Part shown: piece by piece, positions 54,209 through 62,822 of the stretch
How the letters are laid out: every line of letters begins with the position of its first letter
How positions within the stretch are numbered: the first letter of the stretch is position 1
Assembly (NCBI GenBank): GCA_024234575.1
Contig: JACKOB010000003.1
Location: 558,001-622,000, forward strand
Length of the DNA: 64,000 bases
DNA from: Hahellaceae bacterium
GTDB lineage: Bacteria; Pseudomonadota; Gammaproteobacteria; Pseudomonadales; Oleiphilaceae
Reading direction: 5' to 3'
The notes under the pieces: model-generated
What the model was told of the DNA's origin: nothing
Database searches by the model: none
What the model saw: only the letters and a program-made list of their open reading frames with translations
Translations under genes and position numbers: made by a program

Positions 54209-55660
54209 CTACCTGTCGCCTTTTTCAGTTTGAGTGAGTGATCGCCCAATAAAACCAAGACTTTGCTGGCTTAAAAAGATCATCAGTGCACGAGACTTTG
54301 CGCTGACCAAGCTGTGAGAAAACAATAGCGGCACGGCTACCAGTAAGCCAAGTACGGTCGTCATTAACGCCTGGGATATGCCGCCAGCCATCAGTTTGGG
54401 GTCTGCGGCACCGACCAGCGTAATGGTCTGAAAGGTGTTGATCATACCAACTACCGTACCCAGCAATCCGAGTAAGGGCGCGACCGCGGCCAGCAGTTTC
54501 AGTGCGCCTAGCCCTTTGTCGAGGCGAGGCATTTCTTCCAGGACGATTTCTTGCAGGCGAACTTCCAGCGCTTCGGTGTTTTTTTCGCCTTTGTCAGCCT
54601 GTGATTGATGGTATGCCTGAAGGATGCGCCCCAACGGATTAGCCAGATCTACTTTGTCCATTTGTGCAAGCTGCCGGCGCACGCTCATTTTGATCCGGGT
54701 GATCGAAAGCCATCGCCATAGAGCCAGTAACAGCCCGATTACTCCCAGGGTGATAATGGCATAGCCGATGATGCCACCCTGCTTTAATCTATCAACTAAG
54801 GAGGGCGCCAGTGCCAGCTGGTTAAGCACGACGCCCCGTGAAGGATCTATCACTGCCAGCACAACGCCCTGTTTGTCAGGTTGCTGATAACTGTCTGCGC
54901 TGACTACCTGTAAGTATTCCTTTTCGGGTTGGCGTGGTGCCACGGACAAACCACGGGTGTTGCTGTCAAAGTGTAAAAACTTACCATTTGAGGTGGCTGT
55001 AAATGGCCCGACGCTCTCAACCTGCGCAGCCACCTGTGTACCATCGACTTGGGTAACTTGTGTGGAATACGTACTGATTTTGCCGGTGGCGAGAATGTCC
55101 TGTTGCAAAACGTGGCTTAGCGCATTCAGCATGGTCGAGTCTGGCTGACCTTTTAGCTGCGCCATTTGCTGCAATTTTGCAATAGTTGCTGTCTGTTTGT
55201 TGGCATTGAGGGAATTTTTCTGATTGGCCAATGTATCGGTACTGACTTGTCGCCAGGCGGCAAATAAGTCTTTCAGGTTATGGGTTCGTTCGGTGAGGCG
55301 TTGTTGTTGGGCCGCAATTTCGTTGTCAGAAAACTCTACTTTCGCCTGCAATTGGTCGTATTGTAACTGCAGCTGGGCATACTCTTTTTTAAGCGCATCT
55401 AGCATCGCCTTTTGTGCGTCTTTATCTGCCATAAATCTGGCTTCACGCTGGTGATTTGCTTTGGCTTCGGCCTCTCGTGCCAACCGAATCTTCTCGTAGA
55501 GATCGTTAACCTCAGATGTGCTGTTGGCGTTATCGACCGCAGCAAAAGCCGGCAAGCCCAAGGTCAGCATGCAGATAACTGTCGTTAGTGTTAACCAGCG
55601 TCGGCCTGCCTTGCATTGGTATTTTAATCGGGCTTGGCGCTGCAACGAAAGTAGATTCAT
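54209..55660 (-). CDS. TtpC-like MotA/TolQ/ExbB protein with coiled-coil N-terminus
   Basis: A 483-residue protein. A signal-like helix ('LTLTTVICMLTLGLPAFAAV') leads into a long periplasmic coiled coil ('LDALKKEYAQLQLQYDQLQA') and a globular part. Then come three transmembrane segments of the ExbB/MotA fold ('GIIGYAIITLGVIGLLLALW', 'APLLGLLGTVVGMINTF', 'GISQALMTTVLGLLVAVPLL'). This is the architecture of TtpC, the extra component required by TonB2 systems in Vibrio. It lies between DUF3450 and ExbB genes, the conserved order for this motor. Confidence 0.87.
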   Translation of the reverse strand: MNLLSLQRQARLKYQCKAGRRWLTLTTVICMLTLGLPAFAAVDNANSTSEVNDLYEKIRLAREAEAKANHQREARFMADKDAQKAMLDALKKEYAQLQLQYDQLQAKVEFSDNEIAAQQQRLTERTHNLKDLFAAWRQVSTDTLANQKNSLNANKQTATIAKLQQMAQLKGQPDSTMLNALSHVLQQDILATGKISTYSTQVTQVDGTQVAAQVESVGPFTATSNGKFLHFDSNTRGLSVAPRQPEKEYLQVVSADSYQQPDKQGVVLAVIDPSRGVVLNQLALAPSLVDRLKQGGIIGYAIITLGVIGLLLALWRWLSITRIKMSVRRQLAQMDKVDLANPLGRILQAYHQSQADKGEKNTEALEVRLQEIVLEEMPRLDKGLGALKLLAAVAPLLGLLGTVVGMINTFQTITLVGAADPKLMAGGISQALMTTVLGLLVAVPLLFSHSLVSAKSRALMIFLSQQSLGFIGRSLTQTEKGDR

Positions 55661-55683
55661 GTCTGTGTTGTCCGTTTCGATAC

Positions 55684-56520
55684 TTATCGCCTGGCGATGG
55701 GTAATATTAATAGTGATTGCGGGCGTTGTTTAAGTGCGATCAGAATGCCCTGCTTAACATGTTTTAGATCGTCCCCTGTGACCTGTTGCCATTGTTTGCT
55801 AGTGCTGTCCCAGCGGCCCCCCGCCTTGCCATCCAGGGTCTCGAAATAGAGGCCAAGCCGGCCTACACGTAACATGTTTACCTGCCTTGTCTGGTTCTCG
55901 AAGGTGATTTCATCCCGGTACGTGTCCAGCGTGTAACCGAATTCGCTTTCAATTTGATACGCTTCCATTACGCGACGGTAGCGCTCCGCCAGACTGATGT
56001 TTGCTGCCAGCAGCGACTTCTTTAAACGCAGAATTCGTTCTTGCCGCTCTGCACTATAAAAAGGTAAGTCATTGGCGATGGTTGTCTCCAGCCAGTCTAT
56101 TGACGCAAACAGCATTGGGACAATATCCAGTTCAGTAGCGGTTACCTGCGCGAGCTGTGTTTCTAGCGATGCCAGTTCGATCTGCTGCTGTTGATGGATT
56201 TCACTCAGCTGCCGGTGATTGATAGCCAGCTGCTGCAGGTTGGCAGAAAGCTGACGATATTCTTGCAACAGTTGCTCGGTTTCATGGCGAGTTTGATCAA
56301 TCAACGTCTGCGAGCGCGCACCATCGACTGTCATTGCCTGCGCTTCTTGTAGCGACTCTGTGATCCCGGGTGCGGCGGTCAGGGCATTGGGCAACAGTAT
56401 TGTGATAGCACAAGCCAGCACAAGGTTGCTGAGCGATTGTGCTCGTCGGGCTTTTTGGGGCGTCTTAATATTGCGCCTTAAACACATCACCTTTAAATGT
56501 TTTGTTGTTGGTAATTCCAT
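55684..56520 (-). CDS. DUF3450 periplasmic coiled-coil protein
   Basis: A 278-residue protein with a signal sequence ('LSNLVLACAITILLPNALTA') and a long coiled coil ('LLQEYRQLSANLQQLAINHR'), followed by a beta-rich region ('VNMLRVGRLGLYFETLDG', 'WQQVTGDDLKHVKQG'). This matches DUF3450, which is regularly the first gene of TonB2/TtpC operons. The start codon is 24 bases or less from a T-rich leader with no strong ribosome site. The role is presumably structural in the envelope-spanning TonB complex. Confidence 0.85.
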   Translation of the reverse strand: MELPTTKHLKVMCLRRNIKTPQKARRAQSLSNLVLACAITILLPNALTAAPGITESLQEAQAMTVDGARSQTLIDQTRHETEQLLQEYRQLSANLQQLAINHRQLSEIHQQQQIELASLETQLAQVTATELDIVPMLFASIDWLETTIANDLPFYSAERQERILRLKKSLLAANISLAERYRRVMEAYQIESEFGYTLDTYRDEITFENQTRQVNMLRVGRLGLYFETLDGKAGGRWDSTSKQWQQVTGDDLKHVKQGILIALKQRPQSLLILPIARR

Positions 56521-56609
56521 TAAAAGAATCCAGAATTTATTTAGCGCTGAAAGAAGCTAAAGTGTAGTACAAAACTTGCCAAATCGCTTCAGTAATCAGC
56601 CTTGAGAGA

Positions 56610-57446
56610 TCAGCTATCCCAGCTTTTGGCGACAGGTTTAACGGGTACTTCGGTTAGCGCAAAATGTGCGCTGTTACTGGCTTGGTTTTGTGTGGCTTTT
56701 AACTTGTATTTCTGAAAGTAATCACTGATTTTAAAAAAACGGGTATCGTAAGCGGCGCTCTCGGATTGAAATCCAAGGGCGATACGTGTTGCCGCATCAA
56801 AGTGATAAGTTGCAAAGTGCCAGGGAAAAGGCCCGCAATCTATATCATCGGCGCAATGAAAGCCGATCTTTCCTGGTATACGTAAATTAAAGCCAAACTT
56901 GCTAAGTGATGTACTTAAACCGGTTCCCATACCTTTTATAAAAGACTCTTTTAACGTCCAGAACTGGTTAAAGCACTCCAGTCCGCTTGGTTCCCATGGT
57001 TGGCACGCTGCAAGTTGCAGGTTCTCATCAGCGCAAAAAAAGCGCCTGGCTAACTTATACGAACCACGACCGGGAGAGGGTATCTCGACATCCACGCCAA
57101 CCGCATTCAGTGCAGGCGATTGGGATGCTGCCAGCACAACCGTATTCGCAGTGTGGCTTAGATTAAAGTGCAGAGTAGGGTGATCGGGAAGAAAAGGCTT
57201 GCCGTGACGCCCTTCAGCAAAAACGAGTGTTTGTGGTTCGCATTCCAGCATGTGGCCCAGCACTGCACGGGTGATTTGTTTGCTTGCCAACGACAGTTGC
57301 TGATCCTTTAAAAAGCGAAACCGTAAAACCCGCTGTTGCTCAGCTTCGCTAAGCCAGGAGTCTTGCAATCGCGTTACCAATGACTCTGGCGTGTCTTCTG
57401 TCGGCGGGATTTTTGCCACGTAAATGGCAATGCAATTCTCTGACAT
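56610..57446 (-). CDS. Sfp-type 4'-phosphopantetheinyl transferase
   Basis: A 278-residue Sfp/EntD-type transferase that moves phosphopantetheine from CoA to a carrier-protein serine. Motifs are 'FNLSHTANTVVLA', 'GVDVEIPS' (Mg-binding Asp and Glu) and 'FWTLKESFIKGMG' (WxxKE). Sfp-type enzymes typically serve secondary-metabolite carriers, so this protein is a good candidate to activate the two ACPs of the megasynthase at 13.5-21.3 kb. It is last in an AraC-cupin-unknown-PPTase operon. The ATG at 57446 is preferred over an in-frame TTG six bases upstream. Confidence 0.9.
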   Translation of the reverse strand: MSENCIAIYVAKIPPTEDTPESLVTRLQDSWLSEAEQQRVLRFRFLKDQQLSLASKQITRAVLGHMLECEPQTLVFAEGRHGKPFLPDHPTLHFNLSHTANTVVLAASQSPALNAVGVDVEIPSPGRGSYKLARRFFCADENLQLAACQPWEPSGLECFNQFWTLKESFIKGMGTGLSTSLSKFGFNLRIPGKIGFHCADDIDCGPFPWHFATYHFDAATRIALGFQSESAAYDTRFFKISDYFQKYKLKATQNQASNSAHFALTEVPVKPVAKSWDS

Positions 57447-57463
57447 AGTCAATTGACCACGGC

Positions 57464-58486
57464 TTATTCGGCCGTGGTTTCGACAACTGGTGCCATGGTA
57501 TCCATAACGGTGTTTGCTGTCGGCGCACTTTTAAAATACTTACGTTTATCAATAAAGTGTGCCTTGGTTAGCTCTATTTCTACGTGCCCGACAACATCTG
57601 CGTCGCCAGACAAACGCAATGGCAAATTAAACTCAGGGTCGTAGTGTAGAATGATACTGTCTTTATAACCCATAAAACTGAAGTCTTCGCTTTTCGAATC
57701 TTTTGACAGCATTCGCGCGTCAACAGAAACCTTCAGTACGTTTGCCGTTTCCCGCACGCGGGAGGTCTTGCCATCCAGGGTGTGTTCGTAGTCGACGCTG
57801 ATAGTATCGGTGCCGACGGCTTTTAGGGTAACTTGCAGGCTGCCATCACGGGCAAAGACGTTAAAAGAAAATACATCGCCGGCACGTTTGATTTTTCCCT
57901 GCGCCATGGCTTCAAAAATTGCGCCGGACTCACTCAGGCTTTTTCCTGATTCGGCAGGTAAATACTCGTGAATGCCTTGGTCGATATTTGACCATTTTTG
58001 CCAGGGTTTTTTGTTTTCCCCAGAGGCAGGTTTGATTTTTTGCGCAAAGGCACCTTCGTCCAGAAATCGATAGTTTCGGTACCAGTCTTTTAACCCGGAA
58101 TAAAGCGCTGTGCGTTGTAATGCTTCAAGGTCAGGGTTCAGCCAAAGTGTAAATACGGCTTTGTTCGTCAGTATTGAACTGGTAATGGTCGTTTTGTTGA
58201 CATAATCGCCGTTGGGCTGTTTGGGATGAGTGCCCTCAGGTGAAATCAGCTCCAGGGCGGCCTGATCAAGCGGCAAGCGCTCTCTTTCGACGGTAGAGGT
58301 AAGTTTAATCAGTAGTTTCGATCCGGTGAATTCGAGGCTGTCCCAAACAACGGCATCAATGTCTGTGATCGCCCAGGCTGGTGCACTCATCAGGCCTGTC
58401 GCCATTATTACGGCAGCCAGCCTTTTGGGGGCATTTTTTAAACCCCAGGCACGCTTAAATTTATGAATAAATCGGGCAGGCATCAT
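57464..58486 (-). CDS. Exported protein of unknown function
   Basis: A 340-residue protein with a basic N-terminus and signal peptide ('RLAAVIMATGLMSAPAWAIT'), predicted to be periplasmic or surface-attached. The remainder is polar and mostly beta-like ('VFSFNVFARDGSLQVTLKAV', 'KDSIILHYDPEFNLPLRLSG') with no motif I recognise. It overlaps the cupin gene by four bases (ATGA) and lies 17 bases before the PPTase, so it is translated in one operon with both. It may bind or carry a lipid-like molecule, but nothing in the sequence proves that. Confidence 0.7.
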   Translation of the reverse strand: MMPARFIHKFKRAWGLKNAPKRLAAVIMATGLMSAPAWAITDIDAVVWDSLEFTGSKLLIKLTSTVERERLPLDQAALELISPEGTHPKQPNGDYVNKTTITSSILTNKAVFTLWLNPDLEALQRTALYSGLKDWYRNYRFLDEGAFAQKIKPASGENKKPWQKWSNIDQGIHEYLPAESGKSLSESGAIFEAMAQGKIKRAGDVFSFNVFARDGSLQVTLKAVGTDTISVDYEHTLDGKTSRVRETANVLKVSVDARMLSKDSKSEDFSFMGYKDSIILHYDPEFNLPLRLSGDADVVGHVEIELTKAHFIDKRKYFKSAPTANTVMDTMAPVVETTAE

Positions 58487-59022
58487 AATGTGTCCCCTTT
58501 ATTTTTGTTGAGGTCGATAAGTAAATCCGTTTCTGGGGTGATCGTAGCCGACATTTCTATTTCGGTATAGCACTTTACTTCAAAACGTGGTGTGCAAATG
58601 GCCAGAAAAACCAGATCATCCGACCCCGTATTAGTGATCTGTTGTGGCACCCCTGGTGGAATGATGACCATATCACCAATGGCAACAGCTTGTCGAAGTG
58701 GTTCTGCGGCTATGTTTTCCTCCATATCGCTGTTCGCTTGTCCATTGCTGGTGGTGCGCCCGCCAATGAACACTTCGCCTTGACCCTGCAAAATAAGGTA
58801 GCGTTCGCTGGTGTTTATCAACGCGTGCAGACGAGTGGTGGCACCCGGTGTGACGCGGGCACGAGCAATAGATACGTCCGCATCATCCTCTCGGTTCAGC
58901 AGCTCGATAATGTGGCAGCCTTCCTGAAAATAATATTCACTTTCTGGCCTGAAAGGCAGGTACTTGGCCTCGCAGGCTTTGCCATGAATAACGGATGAAG
59001 TGTTGTTGGCAGGTTCAGTCAT
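58483..59022 (-). CDS. Cupin-domain protein
   Basis: A 179-residue single cupin. First motif: 'VTPGATTRLHALINTSERYL' with one His and the Glu of the G(X)5HXH(X)3-4E(X)6G pattern; the second His is replaced by Leu/Ala context. Second motif: 'GDMVIIPPGVPQQITNTG', where the usual His is Gln. The metal site is thus reduced, so a binding or signal-sensing role may be as likely as catalysis. It overlaps both neighbours by four bases and lies directly downstream of the AraC regulator. Confidence 0.82.
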   Translation of the reverse strand: MTEPANNTSSVIHGKACEAKYLPFRPESEYYFQEGCHIIELLNREDDADVSIARARVTPGATTRLHALINTSERYLILQGQGEVFIGGRTTSNGQANSDMEENIAAEPLRQAVAIGDMVIIPPGVPQQITNTGSDDLVFLAICTPRFEVKCYTEIEMSATITPETDLLIDLNKNKGDTL

Positions 59023-60035
59023 GGGGTGGTGTCCTTTAACGCTTGCCGCCGGAATGCCGATGGTGACAAACCAGACCAGCGGGAAAAAGCGTGGTTAAAA
59101 CTGGCGGGCTCTCGATAACCAAGTTTATCAGCGATTTGCTCGATGGGAGAGGCGCTCTGACGTAACAACGACTTTGCCTTTTCATAGCGAACCTGATCAA
59201 CCAGTTTCTGATAACTTGATTGTTCGAGTGACAGCTTTCTTCGTAGCGTGCGCTCTGTGGTGTTGAACGTATGGGCAACTTCGCTGATCGAGGGAATATT
59301 GTAAACACAAAGCGACAGATGCTTCCGAACATTTTCCGCAAGACCGATTGGCTCTGCCTCACTTGTCTTAAGGAGGGCATCACACTGCGAACGATAGAGC
59401 TTAAAGGCGGTGCTGTTTGCACTGCTAAAAGGATGGGTGAGTTCGTTGGCCGCAAACACCAGCTTTCCTTCGTTTGCGCCAAATTGCATAGGACTATTGA
59501 TCGCGCGGAAGTAGGTCGTTAGGTCGGCAGGTGTTGGATAATTAAAAAAAGCTTCTTTTAAATTGATTTCGACACCAATGTTTCGGGAAATATCTCGCAC
59601 CAGTTTAAGGGTACCGGAAATATCTTTATCCATTAAAAACCGGCCCAGTTTACCGGGTACCGTCGTTGGCGCAAAAATTAAGGCGATGCTGTTGCCTTCT
59701 CGTTGCAGACTGAGATGGCTGTTGAGATAAGTAATCTTCTGGTAGTAAATGCCCATTTCACAAGCTTCCAGCGCATGGCGGCAAGTCATCAGCAGCATAG
59801 AGAAAGGACCATAACCCGCCAGGCCAAAGCGTTCCCCCAAACTTATACCGGCGTGGGGGTCATCCAGCAACAACACGAGATCATTAAGAATGGCCAGCTC
59901 CCGGTCGCGTTCAATAAAAGCCCCTGGATCTATTTTCTTTAATTCAATACCGTGCCGATGCAAAACTGCATCGGTTTGCACCCCCATGTTTTTCATGGCA
60001 TCAATGGTGTAAACCAGCCCAAGTATTGATCGCAT
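59019..60035 (-). CDS. AraC-family transcriptional regulator (OruR/ArgR-like)
   Basis: A 338-residue regulator with an N-terminal Arabinose_bd-type domain ('GLVYTIDAMKNMGVQTDAVL', 'LGERFGLAGYGPFSMLLMT'), as in OruR-like AraC proteins. The C-terminal double helix-turn-helix has 'PSISEVAHTFNTTERTLRRK' and 'IEQIADKLGYREPASFNHAF'. It is first in the AraC-cupin-unknown-PPTase operon and divergent from an exporter gene. It probably senses a small molecule and controls this operon; control of the megasynthase cluster is possible but unproven. Confidence 0.9.
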   Translation of the reverse strand: MRSILGLVYTIDAMKNMGVQTDAVLHRHGIELKKIDPGAFIERDRELAILNDLVLLLDDPHAGISLGERFGLAGYGPFSMLLMTCRHALEACEMGIYYQKITYLNSHLSLQREGNSIALIFAPTTVPGKLGRFLMDKDISGTLKLVRDISRNIGVEINLKEAFFNYPTPADLTTYFRAINSPMQFGANEGKLVFAANELTHPFSSANSTAFKLYRSQCDALLKTSEAEPIGLAENVRKHLSLCVYNIPSISEVAHTFNTTERTLRRKLSLEQSSYQKLVDQVRYEKAKSLLRQSASPIEQIADKLGYREPASFNHAFSRWSGLSPSAFRRQALKDTTP

Positions 60036-60232
60036 AGATTAGGGTTACCGTTATTAGTTGCCAGTCGAAATCATGTATCGGATTCTTCAGTTAGCAGGTT
60101 TATCTCACAGATAGCCTTATTAATCATTGACTGTATGGCCGAAAATATCAAATAAGCGGATACATTTATTGGCAAGCATGATGTTGTGATATTCAAGATG
60201 TAAGGCGCCGGCAGCAGTTAAACTGCGTTAGA

Positions 60233-61141
60233 ATGGGCGCTCCTTTTCAAAGAAATGCTTTTATGTTGTCTTTTTTTGCTCAGATACCCTTAGGTGTCCG
60301 CTATATGGTGCTTAGCGCATTTGGCTTTTCCATTATGGCTGTTTGCGTCAAGCTGGCCAGCAGTAGTGGATTGCCGGTGCTAGAGATCGTCGCCGCCAGA
60401 GCACTGGTGTCGCTGGTGTTAAGTTATCTGGATATCAAACGAAAGGGTATTTCGCTGGTCGGTCAGCGTAAAGGTTTATTGCTGGCACGAGGGGTGGTAG
60501 GCGCACTGGCTCTCGTTTGTGTTTACTATGCGTTAACCGTTTTACCTTTAGCAGAGGCCACGGTACTACAGTATTTGCACCCGATGTTTACGGCTGTACT
60601 GGCGTTGATATTTCTGCGTGAGCGTATACAGCTTGCCACCATGTTGTGCATTGTTTTTAGTTTTGCGGGGTTGATCGTTATCGCACAGCCCGCCAGTTTG
60701 TTTGCTGGCACGCCGTCGACCTCAATGCCACCGTTAGCATTGGCGGCGGCAATATTGGGAGCGCTCGGCAGCGCTATTGCTTATGTGCTGGTGCGTAAGC
60801 TCAGCCAGACAGAAGATCCATCAGTCATCATATTTTACTTCCCGTTAGTGGCGTTACCCTTGGCGGCGCTCGGTTTAGGTACAGACTTTGTAATGCCTAC
60901 CGGCTGGGAATGGCTGATATTATTGATGGTTGGTGTTTTCACTCAGGTAGGTCAAATTGGCCTAACGAAAGCCATGCAAACAGAAACAGCCGGTAAGGCC
61001 ACGGCGTTTAGTTATTTGCAGGTAGTATTTGCAGCGATCCTGGGCTGGTTGATTTTTGCAGAAATACCCCAATTGTGGACGTGGGTCGGTGGTGGTTTGA
61101 TTCTAGGCGGGGCGCTGATCAACCTGCTCTTAAAAAAATAG
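60233..61141 (+). CDS. EamA/DMT-superfamily transporter
   Basis: A 302-residue, ten-helix membrane protein with two EamA repeats: 'LSAFGFSIMAVCVKLASSSG' and, in the second half, 'ALGSAIAYVLVRKLSQTE'. It shows typical DMT features ('EATVLQYLHPMFTAVLALIF', 'GWLIFAEIPQLWTWVGGGLI'). Members export metabolites or amino acids. It is divergent from the AraC gene across 197 bases. The start may instead be the ATG at 60263 ('MLSFFAQIPLG'), which sits closer to the first helix; neither has a strong ribosome site. Confidence 0.87.
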   Translation: MGAPFQRNAFMLSFFAQIPLGVRYMVLSAFGFSIMAVCVKLASSSGLPVLEIVAARALVSLVLSYLDIKRKGISLVGQRKGLLLARGVVGALALVCVYYALTVLPLAEATVLQYLHPMFTAVLALIFLRERIQLATMLCIVFSFAGLIVIAQPASLFAGTPSTSMPPLALAAAILGALGSAIAYVLVRKLSQTEDPSVIIFYFPLVALPLAALGLGTDFVMPTGWEWLILLMVGVFTQVGQIGLTKAMQTETAGKATAFSYLQVVFAAILGWLIFAEIPQLWTWVGGGLILGGALINLLLKK

Positions 61142-61242
61142 CTCATGTATTCAAGTTAACTTCTGCAGCTTGAATTTACCGCACTCATGCTGATAATAGG
61201 CGCCTCTTGTACTCTTCAGTAATGCTGAATAAGGTGGATAGA

Positions 61243-61737
61243 ATGGAAAGATTAATTGAAAACCTCATGTATTCTGCACGTTGGGTTTTGGCCCCCATCT
61301 ACTTGGGTTTAAGCCTTACGCTAGTGGCGTTGGGTATAAAGTTTTTCCAGGAAATATTTCATGTTCTGCCGAAGATTTTTACCATTGCAGAAGCGGACCT
61401 GGTGCTGGTAATCCTGTCTTTAGTCGACCTGGCGCTGGTCGGCGGGTTGATAGTGATGGTGATGTTTTCGAGCTATGAGAACTTTGTTTCCCGACTGGAT
61501 ATCGACGAGGGGAAAGAAAAGCTGGGCTGGTTAGGAAAAGTAGACTCCGGCACCCTAAAAACCAAGGTGGCGGCGTCCATAGTTGCCATATCATCCATCC
61601 ATTTGCTGAAGATATTCATGAACGTCGAACATATTGAAGACAGCAAGCTTTACTGGTTCGTAATGATTCATCTCACCTTCGTTGTATCAGCATTCGTGAT
61701 GGGCTATCTGGATTTACTGTCGCGTAAGGCTCATTAA
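61243..61737 (+). CDS. yqhA: UPF0114/YqhA-family membrane protein
   Basis: A 164-residue membrane protein with four hydrophobic helices. '[20 protein letters not shown]' followed by '[13 protein letters not shown]', and '[11 protein letters not shown]'-like '[20 protein letters not shown]', match the UPF0114 (YqhA) family, and the length equals that of E. coli YqhA. The ATG at 61243 follows AAGGTGG at proper distance; in-frame starts upstream lack a site. Function is unknown in the family. A strong terminator follows. Confidence 0.88.
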   Translation: MERLIENLMYSARWVLAPIYLGLSLTLVALGIKFFQEIFHVLPKIFTIAEADLVLVILSLVDLALVGGLIVMVMFSSYENFVSRLDIDEGKEKLGWLGKVDSGTLKTKVAASIVAISSIHLLKIFMNVEHIEDSKLYWFVMIHLTFVVSAFVMGYLDLLSRKAH

Positions 61738-61757
61738 TTACCCCATAAAAAAGCATA

Positions 61758-61811
61758 AAAAGGGCCAGTATTAATTGGAAGGGATCACTTTCAATTAATA
61801 CTGGCCCTTTT
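61758..61811. terminator. Bidirectional Rho-independent terminator
   Basis: Two 24-base arms (61758-61781 and 61788-61811), complementary except for one position, enclose the loop GGATCA. The arms start AAAAGGGCC and end GGCCCTTTT, so each strand has a GC-rich stem base with a U-run. It lies between the 3' ends of yqhA (+) and the Rpn-type nuclease gene (-) and serves both. Confidence 0.93.
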
Positions 61812-61822
61812 GTGTTTGTGGC

Positions 61823-62695
61823 TTATGGCGCGTCTGGGTTTATGCCAGCTTTTCTAAGTAGCTCTCGCAATCGCTCCTGCTCAAGAATGGCGGCCTCTTT
61901 GGCACTGCGTTCTGCCTCTTTGGCACTGCGTTCTGCCTCTTTGGCACTGCGTTCTGCTTCTTTAGCTATACGCTCTTCTTCTTGTTTTGCCAATGCCTCT
62001 TCAAGCAAGGACTGCTGGGTTTTTTCTTCCCGAATGGCGTTTTCCCGTGCTTGGTACAGGTGATAAGCTTTTTCTTTTTCAGAGAATCGCTGTAACGTGG
62101 CCATGGCTTGTCTCAATTCCGGCGTATCCAGTTGGGCAGGTAGCTCAGACCAGCTTTTAGCTTCCCTGAAAAAAAGCATCCATTGATCTTCTATACTAAG
62201 GGTTGGAGCTGTCTGCCATTTGTTTAATTCTAATACATGCAGGCTGCAATGGTCATTTAAAATTTTTTGCTGCACAAGGTCGGCCATTTGAAAATGATGG
62301 TGGGCCACCGCAGTTGCAGTAAACAGATTCTCGACTAAAAGCCAGATCGAAATGACAGGATGTAGATCGTTGTACTTTTCGCCGTCTTGTAGCTGTGCGG
62401 CATAGATATCGCTCCATGTGTATAGCATTCTGGCTGGCAAGTGCGGAAATATCGCCATCTGTATTTCAATCTGGAACAGTCGTTTTTGGTCGTCTTGTGC
62501 TTTGATATCAACGATCGAGAGCTTATCTCCAATAAATTCCTTTTCGTTGTAGGGGTTGAGGATGTCCACTAAGACAATTGGCGAGCTCGGTTTAATGACA
62601 CTGTTGAGAAAGCTGATTAAAAGGGGCTTATTACTTTCAGAGCCTAAAATAGCTTTGAAAACACAATCTATTTGGGGGTTAATGCGGTGTTTCAT
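61823..62695 (-). CDS. Rpn/PD-(D/E)XK nuclease-family putative transposase protein
   Basis: A 290-residue protein of the PD-(D/E)XK 'family transposase'/Rpn recombination-promoting nuclease group. The N-terminus has 'RINPQIDCVFKAILG' and the catalytic core 'LSIVDIKAQDDQKRLFQIEI' followed by Q-M (D...ExQ), then 'ARMLYTWSDIYAAQLQDGEK'. The C-terminal 80 residues are a charged helix with A-K-E-A-E-R-S heptads repeated three times plus a decayed fourth, encoded by perfect 21-bp tandem repeats. Rpn proteins promote RecA-independent recombination in E. coli. No insertion-sequence ends are visible around it, so it is a solitary copy. Confidence 0.85.
   Translation of the reverse strand: MKHRINPQIDCVFKAILGSESNKPLLISFLNSVIKPSSPIVLVDILNPYNEKEFIGDKLSIVDIKAQDDQKRLFQIEIQMAIFPHLPARMLYTWSDIYAAQLQDGEKYNDLHPVISIWLLVENLFTATAVAHHHFQMADLVQQKILNDHCSLHVLELNKWQTAPTLSIEDQWMLFFREAKSWSELPAQLDTPELRQAMATLQRFSEKEKAYHLYQARENAIREEKTQQSLLEEALAKQEEERIAKEAERSAKEAERSAKEAERSAKEAAILEQERLRELLRKAGINPDAP
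61895..61957. repeat. 21-bp tandem repeats inside the Rpn-type gene
   Basis: The unit CTCTTTGGCACTGCGTTCTG plus C occurs three times in perfect tandem (61895-61915, 61916-61936, 61937-61957), followed by a degenerate fourth copy to about 61978. Being 21 bases long, it keeps the frame and adds seven-residue heptads to the C-terminal helix. Confidence 0.95.
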
Positions 62696-62822
62696 TGGGT
62701 TCTCCCATCCTTGGAAAAACGAACATTATCAATCAGGTTGAGTCGCGGATAAAGTGAATTCTCGGTCTATTCAATACTCTGGCGTGTAGTTAAAAATAAT
62801 ACATGCAGTCAAATCCTTCTCT

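Noticed and set aside
61895..61978. Short CRISPR-like array
   Set aside because: The units are contiguous, without spacers, and keep the reading frame of a protein.
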